Positions 1 to 9,387 are shown, counted from the stretch's first letter. The stretch is 64,000 nucleotides of DNA from Flavobacterium araucananum (GCF_002222055.1 NZ_MUGS01000061.1:1-64000), one strand, 5' to 3'. Translations and numbers: made by a program. Notes: a model not told the origin generated them from the letters alone.

Positions 1-104
1 CCCGTGCGCCGGTCTCTAGTCCCGAAGAACTATACCCCTCGACTTGCATGTGTTAAGCCTGCCGCTAGCGTTCATCCTGAGCCAGGATCAAACTCTTCAT
101 CGTA
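1..104 (-). rRNA. rrs: 16S ribosomal RNA, 5' end only
   Basis: The reverse complement contains the universal 16S start motif AGAGTTTGATCCTGGCTCAG, then the conserved GAACGCTAGCGGCAGGC and the first variable stem typical of Flavobacterium. Only about the first 100 nucleotides are present; the gene continues beyond the window start. The mature 5' end is placed by analogy with other 16S genes and is uncertain by a few bases. Confidence 0.96.
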
Positions 105-292
105 TATTGTTTGTTCTAATTAAATCAGAACTAAGTATTATGCGATGCTTTCTCTATCGTTTCTTAATTCGAATCTCTCAATTCTATTACTCTTATTCTT
201 TTGTTCCGATTTTCATCGAAACGGCTGTCAATTCAATATGTCTACGAACGTGTCTTCTTATTTTGTATATCGCTTGTTTCTCAAAGCGGGTG

Positions 293-323
293 CAAAAGTA
301 GAAATTTTATTTTCAACTGGCAA
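293..323 (-). promoter_or_regulatory. rRNA operon promoter P1 (closest to 16S)
   Basis: Read on the minus strand: TTG, 20 bases, then TACTTTTG, followed by CACCCGC. This matches the Bacteroidetes housekeeping promoter (-33 TTTG / -7 TANNTTTG). It lies about 190 bases before the 16S start. Confidence 0.75.
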
Positions 324-417
324 GTAAATTTTGAAGTTTTTTTTAGAAATTTTTATTTCCGTTTTCCTCTAATCTCCTAACCAATATCTCAATGAACTTC
401 CCTTGTTTTGCGGGGTG

Positions 418-448
418 CAAACTTAAAACTTTCTTTCAATTCTCACAA
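418..448 (-). promoter_or_regulatory. rRNA operon promoter P2
   Basis: Minus strand: TTG, 20 bases, then TAAGTTTG followed by CACCCCG. The spacing and the CACCC start-site context are the same as in the neighbouring P1 and P3 elements. Confidence 0.7.
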
Positions 449-538
449 GCTTTTTTAAATCTTTTTTTAGAAATAAATTTCTATTTTGATTTGTGTGCTT
501 GTCAGTATTTCAGTGATCGTCTATCGTTGTTGCGGGTG

Positions 539-568
539 CAAAAATAGCCCCTTTATTTACATTTACAA
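539..568 (-). promoter_or_regulatory. rRNA operon promoter P3 (most distal)
   Basis: Minus strand: GCTTG, 19 bases, then TATTTTTG followed by CACCCGC. It is the third promoter-like copy, about 120 bases upstream of P2. It also shares the GCTTGT box at the -33 position with P2. Confidence 0.65.
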
Positions 569-698
569 GCTTTTATTTTACATTTTTTCAATGTTTTTCT
601 TAAAATACTGGTTGCATGAGGTTTATATTTTTACTTTTTTATGGGTTTATGGGAATTTGGGTGGTTTGCTATGATTTTTGGCTGTTTTGGGTGGTTTT

Positions 699-811
699 GC
701 CACCAAGGCACTAAGACACCAAGGTTTTTTTTCTTGCTTTTTGTGGTTTGTACTGAATATTATATTAAGACACAAAGATGGGGTTTATAATTTCGCGCAA
801 AGGCGCTAAGT
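699..811. repeat. Inverted intergenic repeat, AAGGCACT/AAGACAC family
   Basis: The left arm has 8-base units AAGGCACT, AAGACACC, AAGG; a degenerate right part reads GCGCAAAGGCGCTAAG. The same words recur at 24893-24969 and around 28305, always between genes. Confidence 0.5.
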
Positions 812-881
812 TTTGATTTTAGGAATGGTTTTCTTCTGTAATAGTCTTTTATTACTACAAACTTCTTTTGAAAACTGCTGC

Positions 882-967
882 CCTAGCCCCGATAGTAGTG
901 GAAATCCTTTTGTGTCCGCCGCCGCGGACGCAAAAGATTGGAACGCATAGCGGGAAACAGCTCCTAA
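882..967. repeat. Dispersed element with variable hairpin core, copy 1
   Basis: It starts with CCTAGCCCCGATAGTAGTGG, runs into ATCCTTTTG, a GC-rich palindromic core (GTCCGCCGCCGCGGAC), CAAAAGATTG, and ends in GCGGGAAACAGCTCC. It is far more GC-rich than its surroundings. A second copy lies at 22190-22306 with the same ends and a changed interior. Confidence 0.7.
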
Positions 968-1055
968 TACTTAATTAAATTCCAAATCTGAAATTCCAAA
1001 TTCCAAGGCAGGCTTCAAATTCGCTCAGCCAGACATAGTCACTCTTATATAGGTT

Positions 1056-1096
1056 CACAAAAACAAACCCGACAGGTTTTGAAAAACTGTCGGGTT
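1056..1096 (-). terminator. Hairpin terminator after the LLM oxidoreductase gene
   Basis: A 10-bp perfect stem (AACCCGACAG / CTGTCGGGTT, 1066-1096) lies 45 bases after the stop codon and is followed on the minus strand by a T-rich run. The hairpin resembles the palindrome at 22131-22161, so it may also be a dispersed repeat used as a terminator. Confidence 0.65.
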
Positions 1097-1141
1097 GTGA
1101 TACGAAATCTTACCTTATATATAGGAGAGAGAAAACTGTCC

Positions 1142-2149
1142 TTATATATTGTTTATATTATCTATTACTTCTTTTGTAATGTGGATGCTTTTTAGTTTGG
1201 CTTGATGATCGAAAATTGGGCTTGTTGCCATTAGCTCGTCTACGCGTGCATAGTCGATGAACTTTTTAAGATCGGTAATTAGTTGCTCTTTGTTTCCTGT
1301 AAAGGTACATGCGGTCATTTGATTAACATGAAACCGTTCTTCTTCGCTCATAATATCATCCAGAGAATCTACCGGTGGTTGCAAACCTTTACGATCGTTT
1401 CTAATTAAATTAAGAAACATTTGATACAGGCTTGTAGATAATTTTTCGGCTTCTTCATTTGTATCGGCTGCAACAATATTTACACATGCCATTGTTTTAG
1501 GCTTATCTAAAAATTCTGAAGGCTGGAAATTCTCCCTGTAAAACTCAAAAGCCTGAATCATTTGGCGTGGTGCAAAATGTCCGGCAAATGCATACGGTAA
1601 TCCGTAAGCAGCAGCAAGGGCGGCACTTTCTGTGCTTGAGCCCAAAATCCAGATTGGAACATTTGTTCCTTCGGCAGGAAAAGCACGAACTTTTGCGGTT
1701 GCATTTTCGGTTGAAAAGTAATCCTGAAGTTTGGTTACGTTTTGAGGAAAGCGTTGTGCCTGTTCAAAAAAGTCTTTTCGGATGGCTTCGGCTGTTAGCT
1801 GATCTGTTCCCGGCGCTCTTCCTAATCCTAAATCAATTCTGTTTGGATAAAGTGTTTCTAATGTTCCAAATTGCTCGGCCACTATTAAGGGAGAGTGATT
1901 GGGTAGCATGATTCCTCCTGATCCCACCCTGATATTTTGAGTTTGACCAGCGATGTAACCAATTAATACTACTGTAGCTGAACTTGCAACATGTGCCATA
2001 TTGTGATGTTCAGCAAGCCAAAAACGCTTGTATCCTAAAGTATCTGCCAGTTGCGCTATTTCTTTTGTTTTTTGAAAGGTTTCGGGTGCATTGCTATCTT
2101 GTGCGATGATAGCTAATTCTAATATTGAGATTGAAATTGGGTCTTTCAT
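1142..2149 (-). CDS. LLM class flavin-dependent oxidoreductase
   Basis: This 335-residue protein is a bacterial-luciferase-like monooxygenase of the small single-component group (MsnO8/YhbW-like). Visible landmarks are WLAEHHN near residue 45, the GSGGIMLPNHSP segment near residue 77 and LGLGRAPGTD near residue 107, all typical of the TIM-barrel flavin-binding fold. The full length and intact motifs suggest a working enzyme that would use reduced FMN, since flavobacteria are not known for F420. The substrate cannot be told from sequence. It is cytoplasmic with no signal peptide. It is transcribed alone and toward the rRNA operon, with its own hairpin terminator. Confidence 0.88.
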   Translation of the reverse strand: MKDPISISILELAIIAQDSNAPETFQKTKEIAQLADTLGYKRFWLAEHHNMAHVASSATVVLIGYIAGQTQNIRVGSGGIMLPNHSPLIVAEQFGTLETLYPNRIDLGLGRAPGTDQLTAEAIRKDFFEQAQRFPQNVTKLQDYFSTENATAKVRAFPAEGTNVPIWILGSSTESAALAAAYGLPYAFAGHFAPRQMIQAFEFYRENFQPSEFLDKPKTMACVNIVAADTNEEAEKLSTSLYQMFLNLIRNDRKGLQPPVDSLDDIMSEEERFHVNQMTACTFTGNKEQLITDLKKFIDYARVDELMATSPIFDHQAKLKSIHITKEVIDNINNI

Positions 2150-2242
2150 ATATAATGTAGCTTTTATGCAAAATTAATTCATTTGACACAAAGCTTAAAT
2201 TCTTTGGTGTTAATAGAATTATAATATTTGTAGGTACAAATA

Positions 2243-3478
2243 TTATTTCAACTGAAGATTAATTAAGCTGTGTTTTACTTTTCCATCATTATAGATGCTA
2301 AAGTCATTTGAATTTGATTCGATTTCGAATTTTGAAAGTGTATCAATTTTTAATGAAATGGCCCGATATCTAAATGTTTCCGGAATTTCAGGAAGTTCAA
2401 TTGTAACCAACACTTCTTTATCTTTTTGTTCGTAGTTTATTTTAATTCGATCCCGCAACCATATATATTCGTAGACTTCTTGCCATGGTGCCATCCAGAT
2501 TGAATCATTTCCTTTTGAACCGTATTTATTCGAGATAGCTGTCATATAATATTTAAAGTCCGGGAAGCGCATACTCAACGACCATAAGTTTCCGTTTCCT
2601 ACTCCATGTGTAAATTCGTTGTACCAAATTGGATCGGATAATTTTGCTACTGAATCAAACGTTGCCAAAAACCGATCCATGGTTTTAAAACCAATTGTAT
2701 CTTTGGAGCTTTGCACAAAAGTTCTTGCATAAATCATTTTGTCCAGATTTACTTTTTGATCTACTTTAATGACAGGTCCCGCCCCTGCATAAGAAGCTAC
2801 AGAAAAAGAACCATTGGCAAGTGCATCTCTTTCATATTCTAATTGATATCCCGGATCGCTTTCGCCACCAGGAACGACAAACTGCGACATGGTAAATCCG
2901 AGATTTTGTTTAATTGAACTTGTATTTTCTGTTACTTCGGTCAAAAAATCAGTTTCGTGTTTGGTAGCATGATGAAAACCGTGATTCAAAATATCCCAAC
3001 CTGCATCATACATATCTTTTACCTCAGCCCATGAAAGATGCCCACGATAAGCCGAAAAATCTCCAATTGCTCCTCCGTTAATTGCTAAACCCAACTTAAA
3101 CGGAATTTTATTACCTAATCCGTCAGAATAAAAAAGTCCATTTGAGTGTGATCCGTCGCCGCCCTGATCATTTTTCCATTCGTTTATCATTTTAGGACTT
3201 ACTTTCCCTCCGTTCAACAAGGGAAACGCAGTTAAATAAGCAGATCTATATCCATCATCAAGTGTAAAACTGTAGGCTAAATGTTTATTGAATTTTAAAG
3301 CTGCTGCATGAATCTTCACTTTTTCGGCAGTTTTTAATTTTATTTTAAAAGAAATCGTTTTCAGATTTGGAGGATCTATTATTCTTTTTAAAGTATTTGA
3401 TGAACACAGAGTTACTCCATTTATCATGAGCAGTATTGTGAATAAAATAGATTTTATCGGAGGTTGTATTATTTTCAT
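2243..3478 (-). CDS. Secreted polysaccharide-deacetylase-like (NodB-fold) protein
   Basis: The 411-residue protein opens with a signal peptide (hydrophobic residues about 8-25). The NodB motif 1 appears as FTLDDGYRSA (about residue 71), keeping both aspartates, and motif 2 as LNHGFHHA (about residue 163), keeping the histidines expected to bind metal. A glycine-rich insertion with KNDQGGDGSHSNG lies between them. The C-terminal 80 residues look like a beta-sandwich extension. It would remove acyl groups from a carbohydrate outside the cytoplasm, but the substrate is unknown. It is separated by 93 bases from the downstream monooxygenase, and the two may be co-transcribed. Confidence 0.72.
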   Translation of the reverse strand: MKIIQPPIKSILFTILLMINGVTLCSSNTLKRIIDPPNLKTISFKIKLKTAEKVKIHAAALKFNKHLAYSFTLDDGYRSAYLTAFPLLNGGKVSPKMINEWKNDQGGDGSHSNGLFYSDGLGNKIPFKLGLAINGGAIGDFSAYRGHLSWAEVKDMYDAGWDILNHGFHHATKHETDFLTEVTENTSSIKQNLGFTMSQFVVPGGESDPGYQLEYERDALANGSFSVASYAGAGPVIKVDQKVNLDKMIYARTFVQSSKDTIGFKTMDRFLATFDSVAKLSDPIWYNEFTHGVGNGNLWSLSMRFPDFKYYMTAISNKYGSKGNDSIWMAPWQEVYEYIWLRDRIKINYEQKDKEVLVTIELPEIPETFRYRAISLKIDTLSKFEIESNSNDFSIYNDGKVKHSLINLQLK

Positions 3479-3702
3479 TTGAAATAACAGATTTAGAATT
3501 CCTAAAGATACATCTCTTTGAAAACATCTATTTAAAAAAAATGATATTTCGATACTATACTTTTCTTTTTAACGAAATAAGAATAATCCTTTTCTTAAAA
3601 AATAAATCAAATTATTGACTATCAACACAATAACATCCAGGCATTGGTTTTGGTTATAGATTGAACTCATTCAATTAATTAAATTATCAAACACCTAAAA
3701 TT

Positions 3703-4716
3703 ATGAAATCAACTACCAACCAAAATGTTTGGCCAAAAATCACAAGAGTCTTTTTTTGCCTTCTAGCAATCACTTCTTTGACACTTACAGGCTGTAATAA
3801 AAAAGATGAAACTGCAAAAACTACTTCTCCGGAAGTAACTGGAATAAAAGACTCATCAGTAGTAAAACCTGCAAATCCGCCTGCTAATTTTAAACATCAA
3901 ACTGCTTTTGTTAATGGTGTAAACATTCATTATGTAATTGGCGGAAAAGGCGAACCTCTTGTATTAGTACACGGTTTTGGCCAAAACTGGTATATGTGGA
4001 ATCGTTTATTGCCAGAACTTTCTAAACACTTTACTGTTATCGCACCCGATTTAAGAGGTGTTGGAGAATCTGACAAACCGGAATCTGGCTACGACAAAAA
4101 AACTATGGCCACAGACATTCATGAGTTGGTCAAAAAATTAGGCTATAACAATGTTAATCTTGCGGGACATGATATTGGACTTATGGTAGCGTATGCTTAT
4201 GCGGCTCAATACGGAACTGAGGTCAAAAAATTGGCTTTGATGGATGCCCTACTTCCGGGTATTGAACCAGTTTGGTCACAAGTTTCTGCATCTGCATGGT
4301 GGTTTGGTTTCTTTGCATGGCCAGCTTCCGGGGATATTGTTAAAGGAAAAGAGAAGGAATTTTTAACCAATTTCTGGCCAATGGTAGGACATGTAAAAGA
4401 TCCTTTTACAGCCGAAGAAACAGCCGAATTTGTGAGGGCCTACTCCGTTAAAGATGCTGCGAAATCAAGTTTTAAATGGTTTGGGAATTTTCCTCAGGAC
4501 GGAAAAGACAATCTTGTTTTTGCAAAAACAAAACTTAAAATGCCTTTACTGGCAATGGGCGGAGAATATTTTGCTGCGGCATTCCTTAAAGAGCATTCAA
4601 AATTAGTTGCTGAAAATGTAACCGAATCAAAAATTGCAGGTTCAGGCCACTGGTTGGTTCAGGAAAATACGGCTCAGGTTCAAAAAGACTTACTGGCATT
4701 TTTTCTCGCAAAATAA
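3703..4716 (+). CDS. Alpha/beta hydrolase lipoprotein, epoxide-hydrolase-like
   Basis: The 337-residue protein has an N-terminal lipoprotein signal (TLTGC, lipidated Cys about residue 31). The alpha/beta hydrolase core shows VHGFGQNWYMW (oxyanion region, about residue 90), DLRGVGESDKP, and a nucleophile elbow GHDIG in which Asp replaces the usual Ser. The catalytic His is in GSGHW near the C-terminus. An Asp nucleophile is characteristic of epoxide hydrolases and dehalogenases, so a hydrolytic attack on an epoxide or C-halogen bond is plausible. It is first of a run of plus-strand exported hydrolases, 40 bases before the amidohydrolase. The true substrate is unknown. Confidence 0.8.
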   Translation: MKSTTNQNVWPKITRVFFCLLAITSLTLTGCNKKDETAKTTSPEVTGIKDSSVVKPANPPANFKHQTAFVNGVNIHYVIGGKGEPLVLVHGFGQNWYMWNRLLPELSKHFTVIAPDLRGVGESDKPESGYDKKTMATDIHELVKKLGYNNVNLAGHDIGLMVAYAYAAQYGTEVKKLALMDALLPGIEPVWSQVSASAWWFGFFAWPASGDIVKGKEKEFLTNFWPMVGHVKDPFTAEETAEFVRAYSVKDAAKSSFKWFGNFPQDGKDNLVFAKTKLKMPLLAMGGEYFAAAFLKEHSKLVAENVTESKIAGSGHWLVQENTAQVQKDLLAFFLAK

Positions 4717-4756
4717 AACAGTAGTATAAAGAAACAGACCCATTAAATTTTAAAAA

Positions 4757-6526
4757 ATGAAACGAATATTTGTAATACTACTATTTTTCTTTGGTCTGTT
4801 GATGCAGTCTCAGGAAAAAGCCGACTTAATTATTTACAATGGTAAAATTGCGACCATGCAAAAATCAGGTGAATTTGTTCAGGCTCTGGCACAAAAAGAC
4901 GGAATTATTCTGGCAACCGGAACTTCTAAAAGCATTTTAGAAACCTACAAAACGGCAGCGACTAAAGTTATTGATGCAAAAGGAAAAACTGTTGTTCCGG
5001 GATTAAACGACAGCCATATTCATGTGATTCGTGAAGGGTTAAATTACAATTCTGAATTGCGTTGGGATGGTGTAAAGACTTTGAAAAAAGCAATGGCAAT
5101 GCTGAAGGAACAAGCTGCCAGAACACCTCCCGGGGTTTGGATCAAAGTAATTGGTGGTTGGAATGAATTTGGATTTGAGGAAAAAAGACAACCTACCATT
5201 GACGAAATAAACGCGGCAGTTCCTGATAAACCTGTTTTTATAACTTATTTATATGGTAAAGCTTTTTTAAACAAAAAAGGAATCGAAGTTTTAGGGTATA
5301 CTAAAGATACACATTATGAAGGAAGTGTTCTGGAACAAGATAAAAGCGGAAATTTAACCGGATTAATGTTTGCCAAAGAAACTCCAAAAGCCATTTATAC
5401 TACTTTAGGATTAACGACAAAACTTACTTCTGAGGAAAGAATCAATAGCTCGCTTCAGTTCAATCGTGAGCTCAATCGATTTGGTTTAACTTCTGTCGTT
5501 GATGCAGCGGGAGGATCCCAAAACTTTCCTGCAGATTATGCTGCCTCTATGGAATTAGCGAAACAGGGTAAACTAAATCTTAGAATTTCTTATTACCTCT
5601 TTGCGCAACAAAAAGGACGAGAACTTCAGGATTATGAAAAATGGGTTGCTGAAACTGTTGTAAACAAAAATGATAATCTTTTGGTCGCAAATGGTTATAC
5701 AGAAGAAGGCGCAGGAGAAAATATTGTGGCTTCGGCAGCAGATTTTGAAAACTTCTTAGAACCCAGAATTGTACTTTCTGATGAAATGGAAAAAGACCTG
5801 GAACCTATTATTCGTTTGCTTGCTAAAAACAAATGGCCGTTTCGATTGCATGCTACTTATGGCGAATCGATAGACAGAATGCTGAATGTTTTTGAAAAAG
5901 TAAACAAAGAAATCTCCTTTAATGGTTTACGATGGTTTTTTGACCATGCCGAAACTATTACGCCTCAGGAATTAGAAAGGGTTAAAAAACTAAACGGTGG
6001 AATTGCGGTTCAATTCAGAATGTATTTTCAGGGAGAATTGTATCAAAAAATGTACGGAACTCCAAAAACACAATTGCCCCCTATTAAAAAAATGCTGGAA
6101 ATGGGTATTCCTGTTGGGATGGGAACAGATGCTACACGTATTTCAACTTATAATCCCTGGATGGCATTGCATTGGCTTATTACAGGAAAAACTTTGGGTG
6201 GAATGCAATTCTGGCCAAAGGATCAGGTTTTAGACCGATTTACAGCGCTTCAATTATATACTTCAGGAAGTGCCTGGTTTTCTGGTGAAGAAAAAGAAAA
6301 AGGAAAATTAATAAAAGGAATGTATGCCGATATGTCGATTTTATCTGAAGATTATTTTACAATTTCTGATGATAAAGTTCGAAACATAGAATCGGATCTA
6401 ACGATTGTAAATGGAAAAATTGTTTATGGTGCCAGAGATTTTAAAGCGCTCGATCCTGCAATCGCTCCTGTAATTCCGGAATGGTCTCCTGTAAAATACT
6501 TTGGTGGTTATACTAAAAAACTTTAA
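4757..6526 (+). CDS. Exported amidohydrolase family protein (YtcJ-like)
   Basis: The 589-residue protein has a signal peptide (residues 1 to about 19). The amidohydrolase metal motif HxH is seen in GLNDSHIHV (about residue 83), a metal/His in FDHAETI (about 397) and the catalytic Asp region GMGTDATRIS (about 458), with a C-terminal composite domain ending in DLTIVNGKIVY. The length and layout fit the YtcJ/exoenzyme-regulatory AepA group rather than classic ureases or dihydroorotases. It lies 40 bases after the alpha/beta hydrolase gene, so the two are probably co-transcribed. The substrate is unknown; an amide or ester leaving the outer membrane pathway is an inference only. Confidence 0.82.
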   Translation: MKRIFVILLFFFGLLMQSQEKADLIIYNGKIATMQKSGEFVQALAQKDGIILATGTSKSILETYKTAATKVIDAKGKTVVPGLNDSHIHVIREGLNYNSELRWDGVKTLKKAMAMLKEQAARTPPGVWIKVIGGWNEFGFEEKRQPTIDEINAAVPDKPVFITYLYGKAFLNKKGIEVLGYTKDTHYEGSVLEQDKSGNLTGLMFAKETPKAIYTTLGLTTKLTSEERINSSLQFNRELNRFGLTSVVDAAGGSQNFPADYAASMELAKQGKLNLRISYYLFAQQKGRELQDYEKWVAETVVNKNDNLLVANGYTEEGAGENIVASAADFENFLEPRIVLSDEMEKDLEPIIRLLAKNKWPFRLHATYGESIDRMLNVFEKVNKEISFNGLRWFFDHAETITPQELERVKKLNGGIAVQFRMYFQGELYQKMYGTPKTQLPPIKKMLEMGIPVGMGTDATRISTYNPWMALHWLITGKTLGGMQFWPKDQVLDRFTALQLYTSGSAWFSGEEKEKGKLIKGMYADMSILSEDYFTISDDKVRNIESDLTIVNGKIVYGARDFKALDPAIAPVIPEWSPVKYFGGYTKKL

Positions 6527-6555
6527 GAATAAATAAAATTCAATGGGCGATAATT

Positions 6556-6618
6556 TTTTCAAACACATAGCAATGATTAGAAAGTCGCCACGAATTTCAC
6601 GAATGTCCACGAATTATT
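6556..6618. repeat. Partial repeat arms (ACACATAG and CCACGAATT families)
   Basis: The spacer carries a half copy of the AAACACATAG arm followed by CCACGAATTT, CACGAATGTC, CACGAATT in 9-10 base steps. No matching right arm is visible, so it looks like a remnant of the longer inverted elements found elsewhere in the window. Confidence 0.45.
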
Positions 6619-6758
6619 TTTTTTATCGTCTAAGAAAAAAATTAAAGAAAATTGGTGCAATTGGTAGCAAAAAAGAAACATTATGTTCTACATAGCGATA
6701 TGCTTAAATCAATTACATCCAACAGATTAAATCAAACAAAATCTATAAAATTCAGATC

Positions 6759-7778
6759 ATGAAAATTAAAAAAATTATTTCCGGAATTGCGGTATTAGCT
6801 TTGTGTTTACTCACAAATACCGCTGTTTATGCTCAGTTTCCTATGCCGGATCATGTACCAATCTGGGATGCAAACAAAGTAACTTTAAAATTGCACAAAA
6901 TTGCTGATAATGTCTATGCTGTTTCTCCAAGTACTACAGAAACCGAGACTACAAAAGGTATTGCACAAGCTACATCTGCAGGATTTATTATTGGGGACAA
7001 AGGTGTTTTGCTGATCGAAACCATGTTAAGTAAAGGATTATATGATCAGCTTTATAAACTGATACGATCTGTAACGCAAAAACCAATTGTTTATGCTATA
7101 AATACAAGTGATCACGGTGATCATTGTTTTGGAAATTACTTATTGCCAAAAGAAACTATCATTATTCAGAACGAATTTTGCAAAGAAAACCTTTCTAAAA
7201 ATTATGACAATATCAAACAGTTTATGATTATGCTTTTTGGTAAAGGAAGGGGAATAGAAGAGAGTGTTTATCGTCCGGCTGACCTTACGATTGCCATTAA
7301 TCAAAATCTGAAAATTGATATGGGAGGTGGTAATATTGTTGAAATCTTAAATGTTGGAACGGCACAATCACCGGCAGATCTTTTTGTTTATTTAAGATCT
7401 GCTTCCGGAAATGTTTTATGGGCAGGAAATCCTTTTATTGCCGAAAGTCCAACAATTCCGTGGTTATTTGACGGATATTTTTTGGAGCCTGTTAACAATC
7501 TTAATAAAATCTATAATATGATTGGAGATAAAGATGTTGTTGTTCCCGGGCACGGTCGTATAACGAATAAAGCCGGTATAAAATACACTATAGATTATGT
7601 CGAAGCTCTGAAAACGAATGTAGAAAATGCTGTAAAAAAGGGGCTCACATTAGAAGAAACAAAAAAAACGGTAACTATGAAAGAATTTGATAAAGGGTAT
7701 GAACTTTTTAATTGGTTGCATTTCAATTTTAATGTTCCCAATGCTTATAAGGACATCAAACAAAATGGTACCAAGTAA
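6759..7778 (+). CDS. Exported metallo-beta-lactamase-fold protein with altered metal ligands
   Basis: The 339-residue protein has a signal peptide cleaved near VYAQ. The fold is recognisable from NTSDHGDHCFGN, GTAQSPADLFVYL, LWAGNPF and VVPGHGR in the correct order. However, three ligand positions differ from the usual pattern: the first His of HxHxDH is Ser117, the His normally found before the PGD/PAD motif is Gln203, and the bridging Asp is Asn224. His119, Asp121, His122 and His265 remain. The protein could bind a single metal at the second site or act non-catalytically. It sits between the amidohydrolase and the porin, suggesting a shared extracellular pathway. Confidence 0.8.
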   Translation: MKIKKIISGIAVLALCLLTNTAVYAQFPMPDHVPIWDANKVTLKLHKIADNVYAVSPSTTETETTKGIAQATSAGFIIGDKGVLLIETMLSKGLYDQLYKLIRSVTQKPIVYAINTSDHGDHCFGNYLLPKETIIIQNEFCKENLSKNYDNIKQFMIMLFGKGRGIEESVYRPADLTIAINQNLKIDMGGGNIVEILNVGTAQSPADLFVYLRSASGNVLWAGNPFIAESPTIPWLFDGYFLEPVNNLNKIYNMIGDKDVVVPGHGRITNKAGIKYTIDYVEALKTNVENAVKKGLTLEETKKTVTMKEFDKGYELFNWLHFNFNVPNAYKDIKQNGTK

Positions 7779-7779
7779 T

Positions 7780-7920
7780 TATTTAAACACATAGAAACAT
7801 AGATTCTGTGCACTGAAACAGGTGTTTCACTTGCATTAATAAACATAGCTATATGTTAGAAACTAGTTTCTTTTTGTATTCTTTTTTTAAATGAAAATCT
7901 ATGTTTCTATGTGTTAATTT
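7780..7920. repeat. Long inverted repeat, ACACATAG family, copy A
   Basis: The left arm AACACATAGAAACATAGAT and right arm ATCTATGTTTCTATGTGTT are reverse complements about 95 bases apart. Each arm is two 8-base units. The interior carries further shorter self-complementary stretches. The element begins directly after the stop codon of the metallo-beta-lactamase-fold gene. Confidence 0.8.
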
Positions 7921-7963
7921 TTTTTTTCATAACACTACGAATCGGCAATAATTAAATTGAATT

Positions 7964-9337
7964 ATGAAAAACAAAATCTTTTTACTGGTTTTATTACTTT
8001 CATTATCGGGTATGGCACAGCAATATCCGGAATTTAAATCACTTCGGTTTGATGAAAATTACAGTGTCTTAAAAAATGATACTGTAAAAAATAATTGGTA
8101 TAAAACAATTAAATTTCTACCACTTTCTCCTTCTGGAAATACTTATTTGAGTTTTGGGGGAAGTGTTCGATATCAATATTTTTATGCCAGAAACGAAAAC
8201 TGGGGCGATGGTCCGCAGGATAACGATGGATATATCTTGAGCCGGTATTTGTTTCATGCAGATTTTCATGCGGGTAAATATTTGAGAGCCTTTATACAAA
8301 CACAGAGTAGTCTGGCAGACGGCAGAATTGATCCAAGTCCGGTAGATCAAAACCCTCTTGAAGTTCATCAGGCTTTTGTCGATTTTAATATCCTAAACAA
8401 AGCGGGTAAAAAACTTATTTTACGGGCAGGAAGGCAAGAACTGTCATACGGATCGCAACGTTTGGTTGCCGTACGGGACGGACCAAACAATAGGCAGTCC
8501 TTTGATGGCATTAAACTTATAACTTCTACAGATAATATTTCGGCAGATTTTTTCTACAGCCAATATGTGGTATCGCATGACGGAATTTTTGATGATGATT
8601 CTAATAAAGACAAACAATTTTGGGGTAGCTATTTTGTTTTTAATAAAGTCTCATTTATCAAGAATATTGATTTTTATTATTTAGGGTATTCAAGGTCGAA
8701 AGCGACATTTAATGACGGCTCGGGAAAAGAAAACCGCCATTCAGTAGGAACCCGGATTTGGGGGAAATCCGGGAACTGGCGTTATGATGGTGAAACACTT
8801 TTTCAGTTTGGCACCTTTGCATCTAAAAACATCAGTGCCTGGACTGCTTCTCTAAATATGGGATATCGTATAAATACCATCAGATTTCGTCCTGAAATTG
8901 GTTTTAAGGCCGAAGTAATTAGTGGAGATGATAAAGTAGGCGATACTAAATTGCAAACTTTTAATCCGCTTTTTCCAAGAGGTGCTTACTTTGGGCTGGC
9001 ATCTGTTATTGGACCTTCTAATCTTATTGATTTTCATCCTTCTGTAAGTTTTGAGATAACTAAGCAAGTTGATTGGGTTATTGACTATGATATGTTTTGG
9101 AGATACAGCAGTAATGACGGAATTTATGCGCCAAATACTACGTTAATTTATCCGGGAAATACAACTACTGAAAAGAAAATTGGAAATCAGCTCGAAAGCG
9201 AAATCGTCTGGCAACCCAATCAATATCTTTATTTTCGTCTGGAATCGACTTGGTTTAAGGCCGGAGATTATATAAAAGCGTCCGGTGCAGGCAAGAATAT
9301 ATTTTTTACCGGCATCACGATGCAACTTAATTTTTAG
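7964..9337 (+). CDS. Alginate-export-family outer-membrane porin
   Basis: The 457-residue protein has a signal peptide (cleavage near GMAQ) followed by many alternating-hydrophobicity strands and a terminal strand ending in an aromatic residue (TGITMQLNF), as outer-membrane beta-barrels do. The N-terminal segment LSFGGSVRYQYFYARNENWG and the RAGRQELSYGSQRLV stretch (about residue 147) are typical of the alginate export (AlgE-like) family. In Bacteroidetes such proteins are usually general or substrate-specific porins, not necessarily for alginate. Its place among exported hydrolases suggests passage of their substrate or product. Confidence 0.8.
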   Translation: MKNKIFLLVLLLSLSGMAQQYPEFKSLRFDENYSVLKNDTVKNNWYKTIKFLPLSPSGNTYLSFGGSVRYQYFYARNENWGDGPQDNDGYILSRYLFHADFHAGKYLRAFIQTQSSLADGRIDPSPVDQNPLEVHQAFVDFNILNKAGKKLILRAGRQELSYGSQRLVAVRDGPNNRQSFDGIKLITSTDNISADFFYSQYVVSHDGIFDDDSNKDKQFWGSYFVFNKVSFIKNIDFYYLGYSRSKATFNDGSGKENRHSVGTRIWGKSGNWRYDGETLFQFGTFASKNISAWTASLNMGYRINTIRFRPEIGFKAEVISGDDKVGDTKLQTFNPLFPRGAYFGLASVIGPSNLIDFHPSVSFEITKQVDWVIDYDMFWRYSSNDGIYAPNTTLIYPGNTTTEKKIGNQLESEIVWQPNQYLYFRLESTWFKAGDYIKASGAGKNIFFTGITMQLNF

Positions 9338-9387
9338 AAAAAGGGATTAAACAAAACGTTAGAAAATAATTTAAAAAATACAACATT

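Larger units (their letters stand above)
569..1055. other. Repeat-rich spacer upstream of the rRNA operon
   Basis: No plausible gene is seen. The stretch holds an imperfect inverted array (699-811) with units such as AAGGCACT and AAGACACC, a dispersed element (882-967), and AT-rich filler with repeated AATTCCAAAT words near 975-1005. Confidence 0.6.
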
